DNA from: JAJTFA01 sp051715425
GTDB taxonomy: Bacteria > Bacteroidota > Bacteroidia > UKL13-3
Assembly (NCBI GenBank): GCA_051715425.1
Contig: JBPXJS010000023.1
Location: 94,154 to 158,153, forward strand
Reading direction: 5' to 3'
DNA: 64,000 nucleotides
Positions 17,521 through 27,376 of this stretch are shown one piece after another. The notes beneath the pieces were generated by a model. That model saw only the letters and a program-made list of their open reading frames with translations. It was not told the origin of the DNA and did not search any database. The position numbers were made by a program, and so were the translations under genes. The first letter of the stretch is position 1. Each line of letters begins with the position of its first letter.

Positions 17521-19332
17521 ATGCGTAAGGCGTTATTTTTAATTGTTTTGGGTTTGTTCTCCTCCCTTCTGTTTGCCCAGCAAAAGGAAGAGCAACTTGC
17601 TGCGCAGTATTTCAGCAATAATGAGTTTGATAAAGCGGCCGACCTTTACGAGAAACTGCTGAACAAAAGCACACAGGCCGGATACTACTACGAAAACCTG
17701 CTGAGCTGCTACTTTAAGCTAAGCCGTTTTGACGATGCGGAAAAAATGGTTAAAAAGCAGCAACGCAGAAACAACGAGAATGCGTACTATGCCGTTGATC
17801 TGGGTTATGTTTTTAAAAAAGCGGGCAACACCGAAAAAGCCAAAAAACACTGGGATGAGCTACTGAACAAGCTTAAACCATCGGAAGCTTATACCACTGA
17901 AACCGCCAATGCTTTTCAGAAAAGAGGGGAACCCGATTGGGCCATTACCACTTACCAGCGTTCGCGCAAGCTGAATGGCAACAGCCTTACTCTTTTTGCT
18001 ATTCCACTTGCTCAGTTATATGCCGAAAAGCACGAAACCAAACTGATGTGCGATGAGTACCTGAATGCCCTGCAAAACAACCCATCCCTGCTTGAAGATA
18101 TTGAAGGTTACCTGCAGCTTTATATAGAAAACGATGCCGAATACGCCATTGTAAAATCATCCTTACTCAAAAAAAGCAAAGATTACCCGGGCAACGAAGT
18201 GTATAATGAAATGTTGATCTGGCTGTTTGTGCAGCGCAAAGATTTTGATAATGCATTTGTACAGGCAAAAGGCCTGGATAAACGTTTTAAAGAAGAAGGC
18301 CGCAGGCTTATCGATCTGGGTTATATGGCCTCGGCCAATGAGAAGTTTGATGCCGCTGCTGCTATTTTTGCCTATATAGCAACGGCCTATGGAAAAGATA
18401 AACCTTATTATCTCAATGCCAGATCGGGCATGCTGGAAGCCAAAAACAAAAAGATTTTTTTTACCGGAGTATATACCGAACCGGATCTGAAAACGCTCGA
18501 AACGGATTACCTCAGCTTTATACAGGAGTTTGGCCGCAACTATTTTACGGCAACGGCCATGCGCGAACTGGCCAGGCTTAAGGCATACCACTTAAAAGAT
18601 TATGCTGGCAGCATTGGCCTGTTTAAAGAACTTACAGAAATGCCCCGGCTTGATAATACGTTTAAGGCCGAGTGCAAGCTGGAGCTTGGCGATATTTATG
18701 TGCTGAAAGGAGAAGAGTGGGAAGGTATGCTGCTCTACGGCCAGGTTGATAAAGATTTTCTGGAGGACCCGCTTGGACAGGAAGCAAAATTCCGCAACGC
18801 CCGACTTTCCTATTATCTGGGTGAGTTTGAATGGGCACGTGCCCAACTGGATGTATTAAAAACTGCCACCACTCAACTGATTGCAAATAATGCATTGGAG
18901 CTTTCGCTGTTGATACAAGATAATACACTGGACAGTATAGAGGATCCTTTGAAACTTTTTTCGAGGGCTGATCTCTATTATTTTCAGAACCTGAACGAGG
19001 CTGCTTTGTTATTGCTTGACAGTGTTAACCTCTTGTACCCCCGGCACGCACTTGATGATGATATTTTGTATAAGCGTGCGCAAATATTTTTAAAGAAACG
19101 CGATTATGTAAAAGCCTGTTCTTACCTGGAACAGTTGATTAAGGAACATGGCACCGATATATTAGGCGATAACTCCTTATACAGCCTTGCTTACAACACG
19201 GAAGTTTATATTGGCGATAAAGAAAAAGCCAAAAAATTGTACGAACAATTTATAGATACATACCCAGGTAGTTTTTTCTTAAACGAAGTACGCAAAAGGT
19301 ACCGCGCTTTAAGAGGAGATGTAATTGAATAA
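17521..19332 (+). CDS. Tetratricopeptide repeat protein, secreted
   Basis: A 603-residue protein with signal peptide MRKALFLIVLGLFSSLLFAQ, which decides for the ATG at 17521 over the in-frame start at 17503. TPR-like helices fill the length (FDKAADLYEKLLNKSTQAG, AKKLYEQFIDTYPGSFFL near the C-terminus). No enzyme domain. It is divergent from the flippase and ends two bases before the TonB-like gene, so the two are probably one operon. TPR proteins in this position usually serve as periplasmic scaffolds, but nothing in the sequence fixes the partner. Confidence 0.83.
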   Translation: MRKALFLIVLGLFSSLLFAQQKEEQLAAQYFSNNEFDKAADLYEKLLNKSTQAGYYYENLLSCYFKLSRFDDAEKMVKKQQRRNNENAYYAVDLGYVFKKAGNTEKAKKHWDELLNKLKPSEAYTTETANAFQKRGEPDWAITTYQRSRKLNGNSLTLFAIPLAQLYAEKHETKLMCDEYLNALQNNPSLLEDIEGYLQLYIENDAEYAIVKSSLLKKSKDYPGNEVYNEMLIWLFVQRKDFDNAFVQAKGLDKRFKEEGRRLIDLGYMASANEKFDAAAAIFAYIATAYGKDKPYYLNARSGMLEAKNKKIFFTGVYTEPDLKTLETDYLSFIQEFGRNYFTATAMRELARLKAYHLKDYAGSIGLFKELTEMPRLDNTFKAECKLELGDIYVLKGEEWEGMLLYGQVDKDFLEDPLGQEAKFRNARLSYYLGEFEWARAQLDVLKTATTQLIANNALELSLLIQDNTLDSIEDPLKLFSRADLYYFQNLNEAALLLLDSVNLLYPRHALDDDILYKRAQIFLKKRDYVKACSYLEQLIKEHGTDILGDNSLYSLAYNTEVYIGDKEKAKKLYEQFIDTYPGSFFLNEVRKRYRALRGDVIE

Positions 19333-19334
19333 AC

Positions 19335-20195
19335 TTGAAAAAGAGCTCTTTCATATTATCCTTTATTATTGGGTTTTCCCTCTTTGCACAGGCACAGAAA
19401 ACAACCTATTTTGATAAAAACTGGAACCCTTGTCCAAAGGATTCTGCAAGGTATTATCGTTTGGCAGAGAAAAAAGATACGTTGTGGTTGGTGAGTGATT
19501 ATTATATCACCAATGAGTTACAAATGAAAGGTTCCTACCTTGATGATTCTTTAAAAAAAGCGCATGGTGTCTTTACTTATTACTATCGATCCGGACAGTT
19601 AAGCTCAAAAGGAGCTTACCAAAACAACCAGCGCAGAGGTTTGTGGCAAGGCTGGCACGAAACCGGAGAAAAATATTACGAAGGATCTGCCGATAGCGGT
19701 GTTTGGAATTACTGGTACCAAAGCGGTAAACCAGAGGGTGGTGGGCTCATGATAAAAGATAAAAGTGTTGGGGTTTGGAAATGGTATTATGAATCTGGCA
19801 TCCTCAAGGGCGAGGAGGTGCATGAAAAAGGCAATGTGCTTACGGTTAAGTATTATGACCAAAAAGGCAAATGGCTTAAACAGATTAAATTCTACGAACA
19901 GGTTCCTGAGTTCAAGGGCGGCACCGAAAAACTAATGAAATTCATCAGCAAAAACATTCGTTATCCGGAGAAAGACAGAGCCAACAGTATTGAGGGGCGT
20001 GTAATTGCGCAATTTACCATCGATACCAAGGGCATACCTGTAGATGCAATAATCATTAAATCTGGAACACCGGATATGGATGCAGAGGTGTTAAGGGTTA
20101 TTTCTATTATGCCAAAATGGAAACCCGGGTATCAACGGGGTAAGGAAGTGAATGTAAGGTTTACGCTTCCCATTACGTTTAAATTACCTGAATAG
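19335..20195 (+). CDS. MORN-repeat protein with TonB C-terminal domain
   Basis: A 286-residue protein starting with TTG two bases after the TPR stop codon. A signal-like N-terminus (FILSFIIGFSLFAQAQ) is followed by MORN/YwqK-type repeats (HGVFTYYYRSGQLSSKGAY, RRGLWQGWHETGEKYYEG, GVWKWYYESGILKGEE) and then a TonB-type C-terminal domain (EGRVIAQFTIDTKGIPVDAI, MPKWKPGYQRGKEVNVRF). It lacks the proline-rich spacer of a classical TonB, so energy transduction is doubtful. A related gene follows at 21505. Role unknown; probably an envelope protein. Confidence 0.78.
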   Translation: MKKSSFILSFIIGFSLFAQAQKTTYFDKNWNPCPKDSARYYRLAEKKDTLWLVSDYYITNELQMKGSYLDDSLKKAHGVFTYYYRSGQLSSKGAYQNNQRRGLWQGWHETGEKYYEGSADSGVWNYWYQSGKPEGGGLMIKDKSVGVWKWYYESGILKGEEVHEKGNVLTVKYYDQKGKWLKQIKFYEQVPEFKGGTEKLMKFISKNIRYPEKDRANSIEGRVIAQFTIDTKGIPVDAIIIKSGTPDMDAEVLRVISIMPKWKPGYQRGKEVNVRFTLPITFKLPE

Positions 20196-20198
20196 CAC

Positions 20199-21095
20199 TT
20201 AATGTTTTAAAAACGAATATGCTCTTTTCAGTTTATCCTTAAACTTTTTTGCAGAGAATTCTTTTTCATCCGGCTCGGCTGTGTAGCCGCTAAATGGCTG
20301 GCCCAAATGCAAGTAAAACCTGAAAAAAGTAGAACTGGCAATTCCCCATTTCTGAAGAAACTGCATATAGCCATTGTTTTTCTTTACACGCGAAACGCTT
20401 TTTGAAATAAAGTGGTAAACCCTGCTTTCTGATAAACCCTTATAATAACGCACACCCACTTTCCAGAGTTTCATCATCATATCAGGATCGCTGCCAAGGC
20501 CTGGGGTAAACTCTACGCTTAACCCTCCAATTAATTGCCAGATATGTTTGTGCAGCAGCATGGGATACCAGTTTCCTCCTGTCCAGTTTTTAAACGGGAT
20601 AGAGGCATATTCTTTTAGCAAACGTTCTTCTTCAAAATTCTCCACTCTGTCGCCATAATTGTATGGTGCTATTACAGAAGGGTTCGTGGTTTGTTTATGT
20701 TCTATAGCGGTGGCATTGATGCAGTAATAAATATGATCAAGCGTTTTTACCTCATCAAGCAAGGGTTTGTCCCATCCGGGGCAGTAGTATTTATCATCAT
20801 CGGTAAGCAATAGCAGCGATGATGTGGCTAAAGCAGATGCAGCATTAAATGCATAACAAACTCCCACATTGGTTTTGCTGTGTGTATAGCTAAACCCCTG
20901 TTGTTTTACCCACTCCAGCGTTCCGTCAACTCCTTCGTTTACATGAATAACGATCTCATGCTCAAAGGCGGAGTTTTTTTTGATACTGTTGATTAAACAT
21001 TGCAGGTATGGCAGGTTATTCCATGTGGGAACCAGGATACTAAACACCCCGTTGTTTTTTTGAGGTGCAGGATGAAAGGTAATTAACGGCTGCAT
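20199..21095 (-). CDS. Glycosyltransferase family 2 protein
   Basis: A 298-residue GT-A fold enzyme. The nucleotide-sugar-binding start is FSILVPTWNNLPYLQCLINS, and the metal-binding DxD equivalent is LLLTDDDKYY near residue 100. Further family features are INATAIEHK and the acceptor-side WTGGNWYPMLLHK. No transmembrane helix is evident, so it probably acts at the cytoplasmic membrane face. It is flanked by genes on the opposite strand and not in an obvious polysaccharide cluster. Donor and acceptor are unknown. Confidence 0.82.
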   Translation of the reverse strand: MQPLITFHPAPQKNNGVFSILVPTWNNLPYLQCLINSIKKNSAFEHEIVIHVNEGVDGTLEWVKQQGFSYTHSKTNVGVCYAFNAASALATSSLLLLTDDDKYYCPGWDKPLLDEVKTLDHIYYCINATAIEHKQTTNPSVIAPYNYGDRVENFEEERLLKEYASIPFKNWTGGNWYPMLLHKHIWQLIGGLSVEFTPGLGSDPDMMMKLWKVGVRYYKGLSESRVYHFISKSVSRVKKNNGYMQFLQKWGIASSTFFRFYLHLGQPFSGYTAEPDEKEFSAKKFKDKLKRAYSFLKH

Positions 21096-21165
21096 GCGCC
21101 TGCAATTTATGCATTTGAAAAGGATGTTATAAAAAGATTTTATTTTGCACCCTTATTTAAGCTGC

Positions 21166-21477
21166 ATGATTATTTATAATGTAACCATCAATATTGAAGA
21201 CGATGTGCATGATACCTGGCTGAAATGGATGCTGGATACGCATATTCCTGAGGTAATGCAAACCGGGTTGTTTATAACATACTCCATGGCCAAACTGCTC
21301 TCGCGCCAGCCCGATGAAACCGGAACAACTTACGTTATTCAGTATGAGGCAAAAAACATGGCAGACTATGAGTTGTATCAGGCCAATTTTGCCCCGGCAT
21401 TGCAGGCCAAAACAAAGGCGTTGTTTGAAGGAAAGTTTGTAGCTTTTCGTTCGCTGATGGAGAAAATTGCCGGCTAA
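21166..21477 (+). CDS. DUF4286 family protein
   Basis: A 103-residue cytoplasmic protein. The ATG at 21166 gives MIIYNVTINIEDDVHDTWL, the normal start of this family; the in-frame start at 21145 would add seven unrelated residues. It continues with MLDTHIPEVMQTGLF and TYVIQYEAKNMADYELYQ, as expected for a small ferredoxin-like alpha/beta domain. The function is not known. It is short, complete and flanked by a divergent glycosyltransferase and a downstream MORN/TonB-like gene. Confidence 0.82.
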   Translation: MIIYNVTINIEDDVHDTWLKWMLDTHIPEVMQTGLFITYSMAKLLSRQPDETGTTYVIQYEAKNMADYELYQANFAPALQAKTKALFEGKFVAFRSLMEKIAG

Positions 21478-21504
21478 AATTCCTGCTATTGAATAATCTA
21501 TGAT

Positions 21505-22257
21505 ATGATCAATTCCCTTAGAATATTGTTTAAGATTTTACTTTTTCTCTTGTTTTACTTTTCAGGAACTGCTATTGCCAAAGCACACCCACCAGACACC
21601 CTTGTATATTATATTAATGAAAAAGGAGGAGTTTGCCCTAAAGAGGAAGCCTCCTATTTTCGCAAAGCCTATAAAAGCGATTCCATGTGGCAAGTATCAG
21701 ATTATTACCTGAACGGTAAGTTACAAATGAATGGTGCGTGTTTAGATAAAGATCTCAAAATAGCTCATGGGAAACACACCTGGTTTGACGAAACCGGCCG
21801 AATTAAAAACGTTGGCAATTTTAACCAGGGGTTGTTACATGGCAAATGGGTTCATTATCATCCAAACGGGCAGGTAAGTTCAATGGAACATTATCACAAT
21901 GACTCGCTTATAAAAGCACAACTCTGGGATGCGGATGGAAGCATCTCGAAAAACCGGGCGATCTACTTGTTTGCTGAATTTCCAGGAGGAGAAGATGCCT
22001 TCTTTGAATTTTTGCTTAGCAACTTAGCATATCCGGTGGATGTAGAGGGAAAGCCATTTATTGGTAAGGTGGAATATGAAATTACCATTTCAGAAACGGG
22101 TGAGGTAAAAGATATTGAAGTCATCAGCACCTACGATCACTCCATTGCCAGAGAGTTTAAACGTTTGGTTCCCAGAATGCCCAAATGGACACCGGCCATC
22201 TTTCATAATATACCACAGAAAAGCAAAAGAAAAGGCGTATTTAACTTTTCCGGATAA
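21505..22257 (+). CDS. MORN/TonB-like protein, paralogue of the gene at 19335
   Basis: A 250-residue secreted protein whose middle matches the product of 19335-20195: both share the frame YY/FRxAxKxDxxWxVSDYY, then LQMxGxxLDxxLKxAHG, then two or more MORN units (GRIKNVGNFNQGLLHGKWVH, GQVSSMEHYHND). The TonB-like C-terminus is weaker (KVEYEITISETGEVKDIEVI, VPRMPKWTPAIF) and the protein is shorter by about 36 residues, having lost repeats. It looks like a diverging tandem-type duplicate. No clear function. Confidence 0.72.
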   Translation: MINSLRILFKILLFLLFYFSGTAIAKAHPPDTLVYYINEKGGVCPKEEASYFRKAYKSDSMWQVSDYYLNGKLQMNGACLDKDLKIAHGKHTWFDETGRIKNVGNFNQGLLHGKWVHYHPNGQVSSMEHYHNDSLIKAQLWDADGSISKNRAIYLFAEFPGGEDAFFEFLLSNLAYPVDVEGKPFIGKVEYEITISETGEVKDIEVISTYDHSIAREFKRLVPRMPKWTPAIFHNIPQKSKRKGVFNFSG

Positions 22258-22259
22258 CC

Positions 22260-22616
22260 CTATTTCCCCTCTTTATCTTTTATCTCCTTAAACACCTTTT
22301 CCATGTGGAATACATAATCCAGGCTATCGTCAATAAAAAACTGAAGTTCAGGGATAATCCGTACCTGTTTGCGGATTTTGGCCGCCAATTCCTGCCTGAT
22401 ATGTCTGTTGTGAAAGTTAATAATATTCAATAACTCTTCTCTGTTGGCTACCTGCAACATGCTCAGGTAAACCTTGGCATGACCAAGATCCGGAGAAACA
22501 GAAACCTTGGTAATGGTAATAAAGGCGTTCTCAAAATATTCCGAACGTTTTTCCATAAAAACGGAGGCCAGTTCCTGCTGTAATAAACTGGCAAACTTTT
22601 CCTGCCTGATACTCAT
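22260..22616 (-). CDS. rbfA: Ribosome-binding factor A
   Basis: A 118-residue KH-fold protein that helps 30S maturation at low temperature by binding 16S rRNA. It shows the family pattern RQEKFASLLQQELASVF at the start, ITKVSVSPDLGHAKVYLSML in the centre, and IRQELAAKIRKQVRIIPEL followed by FIDDSLDY near the end, which includes the conserved helix-Ala-turn. Length is typical. It is convergent with the MORN/TonB-like gene and divergent from the ABC transporter. Confidence 0.93.
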   Translation of the reverse strand: MSIRQEKFASLLQQELASVFMEKRSEYFENAFITITKVSVSPDLGHAKVYLSMLQVANREELLNIINFHNRHIRQELAAKIRKQVRIIPELQFFIDDSLDYVFHMEKVFKEIKDKEGK

Positions 22617-22695
22617 GCCACAAATATGTTGATTAATTATGAGAGGTAAACACTAATTATGAATAAATTGTGATATTTGCCCGCATCGGGAAACA

Positions 22696-24522
22696 ATGAA
22701 AGGCTTTTTAAAAATTATCGGTTATGTAACACCATACAAAGGTTTGGCCTTTCTTAATATCCTTTTTAATATCCTCAGCACCATTGCGGGTCTTTTTTCC
22801 ATTACCCTAATTGTTCCTTTTCTTAAGTTGTTATTCGATCCCACAGAACTTATAAGGGTGCAGCCTGAATTTGCCTTTAATTTTAAAACCCTATCAAACC
22901 TGTTTATGTACCACCTCTCCAATATCATTGTAGAAAACGGTGCACAGGCAGCCCTGGGTTATATCTGCATTTTGGTGGTGATTATTATCTTTTTCAAAAA
23001 CCTGTTCCGCTACCTGGGTTCCTATTTTATGGTTCCGTTGCGCACACGTGTTGTTGCCGATTTGCGTAACTCTATGTACCAGCGTATTCTTATTCTTCCT
23101 TTATCCTATTTTTCTGATGAGCGCAAAGGCGATTTGATAACCCGCATGTCTAATGATGCCAAAGAAGTTGAAGTATCTGTAATGAGCACCTTGGAAGCCT
23201 TGTTTAAAGAACCGGTAACCATTATTGTATCGCTTATTGCATTGATATGGATGAGTCCTATGTTAACCCTAACCGTTTTTATTATGCTTCCTGTAATTGG
23301 TTTTTTACTGGCAAGGGTAAATAAAAAACTACGCAGGCAAACACAACACGGCCAGAAAAAGCTGGATGAACTGATGAGCCTGTTTGAAGAAACACTGGGA
23401 GGTGTACGCATTATCAAAGCATTCAGCTCACAGGCTTTTTTTATGAACCGTTTCCGCAAACAAAACGAACTGTTTACCAGAAGTTTTATTCATGGCAACC
23501 GCCTGCTGGATGCTGCTTCTCCTCTTTCTGAAACAGTTAGCGTTTCTATACTTGCTGCGCTGTTGTACATAGGTGGTAAAATGGTTCTGGCATCCTCAAC
23601 TGATCTTACGGCCGAGTCGTTTATTGGTTTTATAGCAGTGTTCTCCCAAATTATTCCTCCGGTTACTGCATTTTCATCCGCATTCAGCAAAGCACAAAAA
23701 GGCCTTGTTTCTATAAGCCGTATTGAAGAGGTTTTGAAAAGTGAAGAGGTAATTACCGAAACACCAAATGCCATAGAAGTAAAACAGTTTAGTAATAAAA
23801 TAGAGTTTAAAAACGTAAGCTTCTCTTACAATAACGAGCCCGTTCTTAAAAACATTAACCTCACCATTGAAAAGGGCAAAACCGTAGCCCTGGTTGGACC
23901 TTCAGGTGCAGGAAAATCAACACTTACAGACCTTATCCCAAGATTTTACGATCCGATTGAGGGACAAGTTTTAATTGATGGCACCGATATCCGCAAATAC
24001 AAAATTCTCGACCTGCGCAGGTTAATGGGTATTGTAACTCAGGAATCCATTTTATTTAATGATAGTATTTACAACAATATTGCTTTTGGCAAACCAGGCA
24101 TTTCAACCGAGCAAATAGAACAGGCCGCTAAAATTGCCAATGCACATAGTTTTATTATTGAAACAGAGAACGGCTATCAAACCAATATTGGTGATAGGGG
24201 AAACAAATTAAGTGGGGGGCAAAAACAACGTATCAGTATTGCCCGGGCAGTAAATACCAATCCGGATATTCTCATTCTGGATGAAGCCACATCAGCGCTT
24301 GATACCACATCAGAAAGATTGGTGCAGGAGGCTCTTTCCAATATTATGAAAGGAAGAACAACTGTAGTGATTGCACACCGCCTGAGCACCATTCAAAATG
24401 CCGACCTTATAGTGGTAATGAATAAAGGAGAGGTAGTGGAACAGGGCACACATACAGAGCTGTTGCAAAAAGGAGGCTTATACCGGGAGTTGCACGATAT
24501 GCAGCGACTAACGGAGGGGTAA
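22696..24522 (+). CDS. ABC transporter, permease and ATPase in one chain (MsbA-like)
   Basis: A 608-residue half-transporter of the type IV exporter (MsbA) family. Residues about 15-330 are six transmembrane helices with the intracellular-loop segment FSDERKGDLITRMSNDAKEV. The ATPase has Walker A GPSGAGKST, a Q-loop in MGIVTQESILF, the signature LSGGQKQRISIARA, Walker B ILILDEATSALD and the H-loop VIAHRLST. Such proteins flip lipid A-core or other lipids as homodimers. All catalytic residues are present. The cargo is not decided by sequence. Confidence 0.92.
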   Translation: MKGFLKIIGYVTPYKGLAFLNILFNILSTIAGLFSITLIVPFLKLLFDPTELIRVQPEFAFNFKTLSNLFMYHLSNIIVENGAQAALGYICILVVIIIFFKNLFRYLGSYFMVPLRTRVVADLRNSMYQRILILPLSYFSDERKGDLITRMSNDAKEVEVSVMSTLEALFKEPVTIIVSLIALIWMSPMLTLTVFIMLPVIGFLLARVNKKLRRQTQHGQKKLDELMSLFEETLGGVRIIKAFSSQAFFMNRFRKQNELFTRSFIHGNRLLDAASPLSETVSVSILAALLYIGGKMVLASSTDLTAESFIGFIAVFSQIIPPVTAFSSAFSKAQKGLVSISRIEEVLKSEEVITETPNAIEVKQFSNKIEFKNVSFSYNNEPVLKNINLTIEKGKTVALVGPSGAGKSTLTDLIPRFYDPIEGQVLIDGTDIRKYKILDLRRLMGIVTQESILFNDSIYNNIAFGKPGISTEQIEQAAKIANAHSFIIETENGYQTNIGDRGNKLSGGQKQRISIARAVNTNPDILILDEATSALDTTSERLVQEALSNIMKGRTTVVIAHRLSTIQNADLIVVMNKGEVVEQGTHTELLQKGGLYRELHDMQRLTEG

Positions 24523-24535
24523 TACAGAACCCTGA

Positions 24536-26146
24536 TTACATATACCTTGGTGTAATCTTTGGGGTAGCAATATTTACACGTCTGTTTTTGGGATATTTAA
24601 TGGAATAAGAAAGAATATAGTTTACACTTTCTCCAGGCGCCAGTGTTTTATACCAGGTAAGTCTTCCGGTTAGCGGATCCAGTTGTGCTCCGGAAAGTTC
24701 TGATGTTTCTACCACAATATCACTTTCCTGAGAAACCGGCAACTGATCCTCAATCTCGATGGTAACAGCCTCCCTGCGATTATTCTTCACAGCAATTTCA
24801 TATATAAACGACACTGTTCTGTTTGTACCGACCATTTTTTTACTGCTAAAGTTTTGCCTTTTAGCACGTGTAATTAATACCTGATTATTGCGTCCCAAAG
24901 ATAACTCGAGGCTATCCTCTACTTTTCTGGTATTGATATCAGAAACTCCGATATAACTGTCATTAAAATAAATGCTTGCAGGACCGTCAATTAAATTAAG
25001 CTTTTCCCAGCCACCAATACGTGCAATTAAAAAAGCATCTTTATCAAGCTTTGCTGCTGCATAATATTGGTAGGTAGCAGGCAACGTGTACGATACCACA
25101 TTAACAGAATATGGCTTTGAATCACTCAAAATATCATACGGCAAATCAATCAAAAATTCGGTGCTCAGCTCCCCCACAGCAATTAATGTTTGATCTTCTT
25201 TGTTAGTGTTATCGTCAACTTTATCATCTTTGCTTCGGAAAGCGCCCAACGATTTTGTTTCCACGTAACCTTCATTCTGTTCTGAATGGTAATTGAGGTT
25301 CCATACAGATAATGCCGGTTTATTTACCCCAAGAAACGGATCAGCAGTAGAGAGCTTTATTTTTACCTTATACCAGTCAATTCCTGTTCTGTTATACACA
25401 TCTGCTTTATACTTTAAGGTAATCGGTTTATTTATATCCTCGGCAATAATATCATACTTTGCCACCCAGCCTGCTTCTGTGGCAAGGTACCTGAGCGAAA
25501 CAACAGACTGTTGATCTGAAGCCGCCTGAACAACCACCACAATGTTTTTTCTGGCATGTTGGCCCTGGGTTTGCCCCTCCTGTATCTGCTGTTCCATCAG
25601 ACGATGTCTCTTTTTAAGCATCTCTGCTTTTCCGGAAAGTTGAGTAATGGTTTTATTGATCCGGAGTGTTTGCATCCGGTGAAACTCAGCCGCCTTTTGC
25701 AATTCCGTTAAAGAAACACCGGCAGCTCCGCCTTTTACCTCCTGGTTGTGTTGTAAAACACCCTTTTCAGCCCTTACTGCATCAAGTTCATCGGCCACCG
25801 AACCTATTTCTTCCCTGATCTTATCTATCGAATCGCGTAAAGCGGAAAACCGATCCTTCGATTTGGTTTCTGTTAAAAAATCCCACTCTGCCGCAACCGA
25901 AAGTACCTGTGTATTTCCTTTAACCAACACATTCATATTAGACTCGTTCAGCGAGCCGGTTATGTTTTTAAATACAATTTTGTTTCGCCCGGCCTTTAGC
26001 CTTATATCATGTTCGTGTCTGAACTCAGCACCCTTTAAAAAAACGGTTACGTTTTCTATTGTTGGCCAAATGGTAATGGTGTTTTCATTTTGGCCCCTGG
26101 CCTGAATAAAAAACAAAACGAGTAATATTCCGGCTGTATATTTCAT
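24536..26146 (-). CDS. Mucoidy inhibitor MuiA family protein (DUF4139)
   Basis: A 536-residue secreted protein with signal peptide (GILLVLFFIQARGQ). The N-terminal domain starts VTVFLKGAEFRHEHDI and contains GRNKIVFKNITGSLNESNMN; a coiled coil follows at about 95-190 (SALRDSIDKIREEIGSV, KAEMLKKRHRLMEQQI). The C-terminal DUF4139 domain is beta-rich with RYLATEAGWVAKYDIIAED and ends with ILSYSIKYPKNRRV. The name derives from a mucoidy phenotype and does not give a molecular role. Stop codons of this and the ABC gene face each other 13 bases apart. Confidence 0.85.
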   Translation of the reverse strand: MKYTAGILLVLFFIQARGQNENTITIWPTIENVTVFLKGAEFRHEHDIRLKAGRNKIVFKNITGSLNESNMNVLVKGNTQVLSVAAEWDFLTETKSKDRFSALRDSIDKIREEIGSVADELDAVRAEKGVLQHNQEVKGGAAGVSLTELQKAAEFHRMQTLRINKTITQLSGKAEMLKKRHRLMEQQIQEGQTQGQHARKNIVVVVQAASDQQSVVSLRYLATEAGWVAKYDIIAEDINKPITLKYKADVYNRTGIDWYKVKIKLSTADPFLGVNKPALSVWNLNYHSEQNEGYVETKSLGAFRSKDDKVDDNTNKEDQTLIAVGELSTEFLIDLPYDILSDSKPYSVNVVSYTLPATYQYYAAAKLDKDAFLIARIGGWEKLNLIDGPASIYFNDSYIGVSDINTRKVEDSLELSLGRNNQVLITRAKRQNFSSKKMVGTNRTVSFIYEIAVKNNRREAVTIEIEDQLPVSQESDIVVETSELSGAQLDPLTGRLTWYKTLAPGESVNYILSYSIKYPKNRRVNIATPKITPRYM

Positions 26147-26165
26147 AATAGGGCTTGATTAGTTA

Positions 26166-27044
26166 CTAAATGGTTTTGTAGTTCTTATATTCAAACAAAC
26201 GTTTTCCGGTAAGTTTTTCATATAGGTGCAGCAGCTTGTTTTTCCAGTTCATCTTTTTTCTCTTTGGATCCCACACAAATTTCCAGTTCATGCGTTGCAG
26301 GCGGTCTCTCATCACCTCCGGATGTGTTCCCTCAAATTTCTTTAGCGAGTCAATGGTGCTATAATCAAACTCGCTGGCTTCTCCAACGTGCTCGTTCATC
26401 CACTCATCATTATGCCACATTTTGTGAAAACTTTTTTGTTTCTCCTGCTGGCTGCGCGGATCCTTTACCCATCCGTAATGGTACACTTTTGCTTCAATTG
26501 GCTTTACTTTAAGTTTCTCTCCACCAATTCTGAACCCTTGCGCATCGCGGTAGCTGCGTATATGCTTATTGTTGCGAATAATGCGGATTTCATGTCTGTA
26601 CCATTGGCGTGAATCGCCAGTATATTCATAGCTGCCGTAAAAATGTTCGTACCCAAAAAGCAAGCCTTCCACATCATTGTTGTTTTCATGTTTTTTGCAG
26701 GCATCAACAATTGCCGGGTGATATTTTTCATGAATCACCTCATCGCCCTGCAGGTAAAAACACCAGGTAGCCAGAGGGTTTACTGCATCAAAGGCTTTAT
26801 TTGTTTCATCAGCCAGCACACGGCCTCCTTCGCGAAGGGAATCGTCCCAAATGGTTTCAATTATTTTTATTTTAGGAGAACCTATGGCTTTAATAAGCTC
26901 AAGGGTTTTATCATCGCTGTTGCCCACAGCCACCACATATTCATCAACCAAGGGTAAAATACTGCTTATTGATTCTACAATAGGGTAATCGTACTTAATG
27001 GCATTACGCACAATGGTAAATCCGCTGATGAAAGGTTTGCTCAC
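26166..27044 (-). CDS. Glycosyltransferase family 2 protein
   Basis: A 292-residue GT-A enzyme beginning ISGFTIVRNAIKYDYPIVES, with VDEYVVAVGNSDDKTLEL and a metal-site-like FYLQGDEVIHEKYHP near residue 97. The C-terminal third (KPIEAKVYHYGWVKDPR, WNDEWMNEH-like segments) matches the WaaE/KdtX-like group of family 2 proteins, which modify lipopolysaccharide core sugars. Donor and acceptor are unknown. It is a single gene, divergent from feoA. Confidence 0.8.
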   Translation of the reverse strand: MSKPFISGFTIVRNAIKYDYPIVESISSILPLVDEYVVAVGNSDDKTLELIKAIGSPKIKIIETIWDDSLREGGRVLADETNKAFDAVNPLATWCFYLQGDEVIHEKYHPAIVDACKKHENNNDVEGLLFGYEHFYGSYEYTGDSRQWYRHEIRIIRNNKHIRSYRDAQGFRIGGEKLKVKPIEAKVYHYGWVKDPRSQQEKQKSFHKMWHNDEWMNEHVGEASEFDYSTIDSLKKFEGTHPEVMRDRLQRMNWKFVWDPKRKKMNWKNKLLHLYEKLTGKRLFEYKNYKTI

Positions 27045-27151
27045 AGGTGCTAATAACGCTGATTTTTATCAATTATTCATCAACCGGAAATTTCACTTAA
27101 TTTGCTGCCCTTATTGCACCGCCATTTGATGCCTTAAGTAACAACGTTTTC

Positions 27152-27373
27152 ATGAAACTGTCAGAACTACAATTTGGCCAGCAGGCAACGGTATCCAAAG
27201 TGCTTAGCGAGGAGCTTTCCCTTAAGCTTTTTGAAATGGGGCTATTGCCCGGAGAAGAAGTGGAACTGGAAAACATAGCTCCTTTTGGAGATCCCATTGC
27301 CATACGCGTGGGCGAATACAAAATGTGCCTGCGCCTTCAGGATGCGGGAAATATTGAAATAAAACTGAAATAA
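27152..27373 (+). CDS. feoA: FeoA-type protein
   Basis: A 73-residue SH3-like cytosolic protein that accompanies FeoB in ferrous iron uptake. Features are KLSELQFGQQATVSKVLS at the start, KLFEMGLLPGEEVELENIA in the centre and AIRVGEYKMCLRLQDAGNI at the end. Only three bases separate its stop from the feoB start codon, so the two are translationally linked. Its upstream neighbour is divergent, so its promoter should lie in the about 100 bases before the start. Confidence 0.92.
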   Translation: MKLSELQFGQQATVSKVLSEELSLKLFEMGLLPGEEVELENIAPFGDPIAIRVGEYKMCLRLQDAGNIEIKLK

Positions 27374-27376
27374 ATA

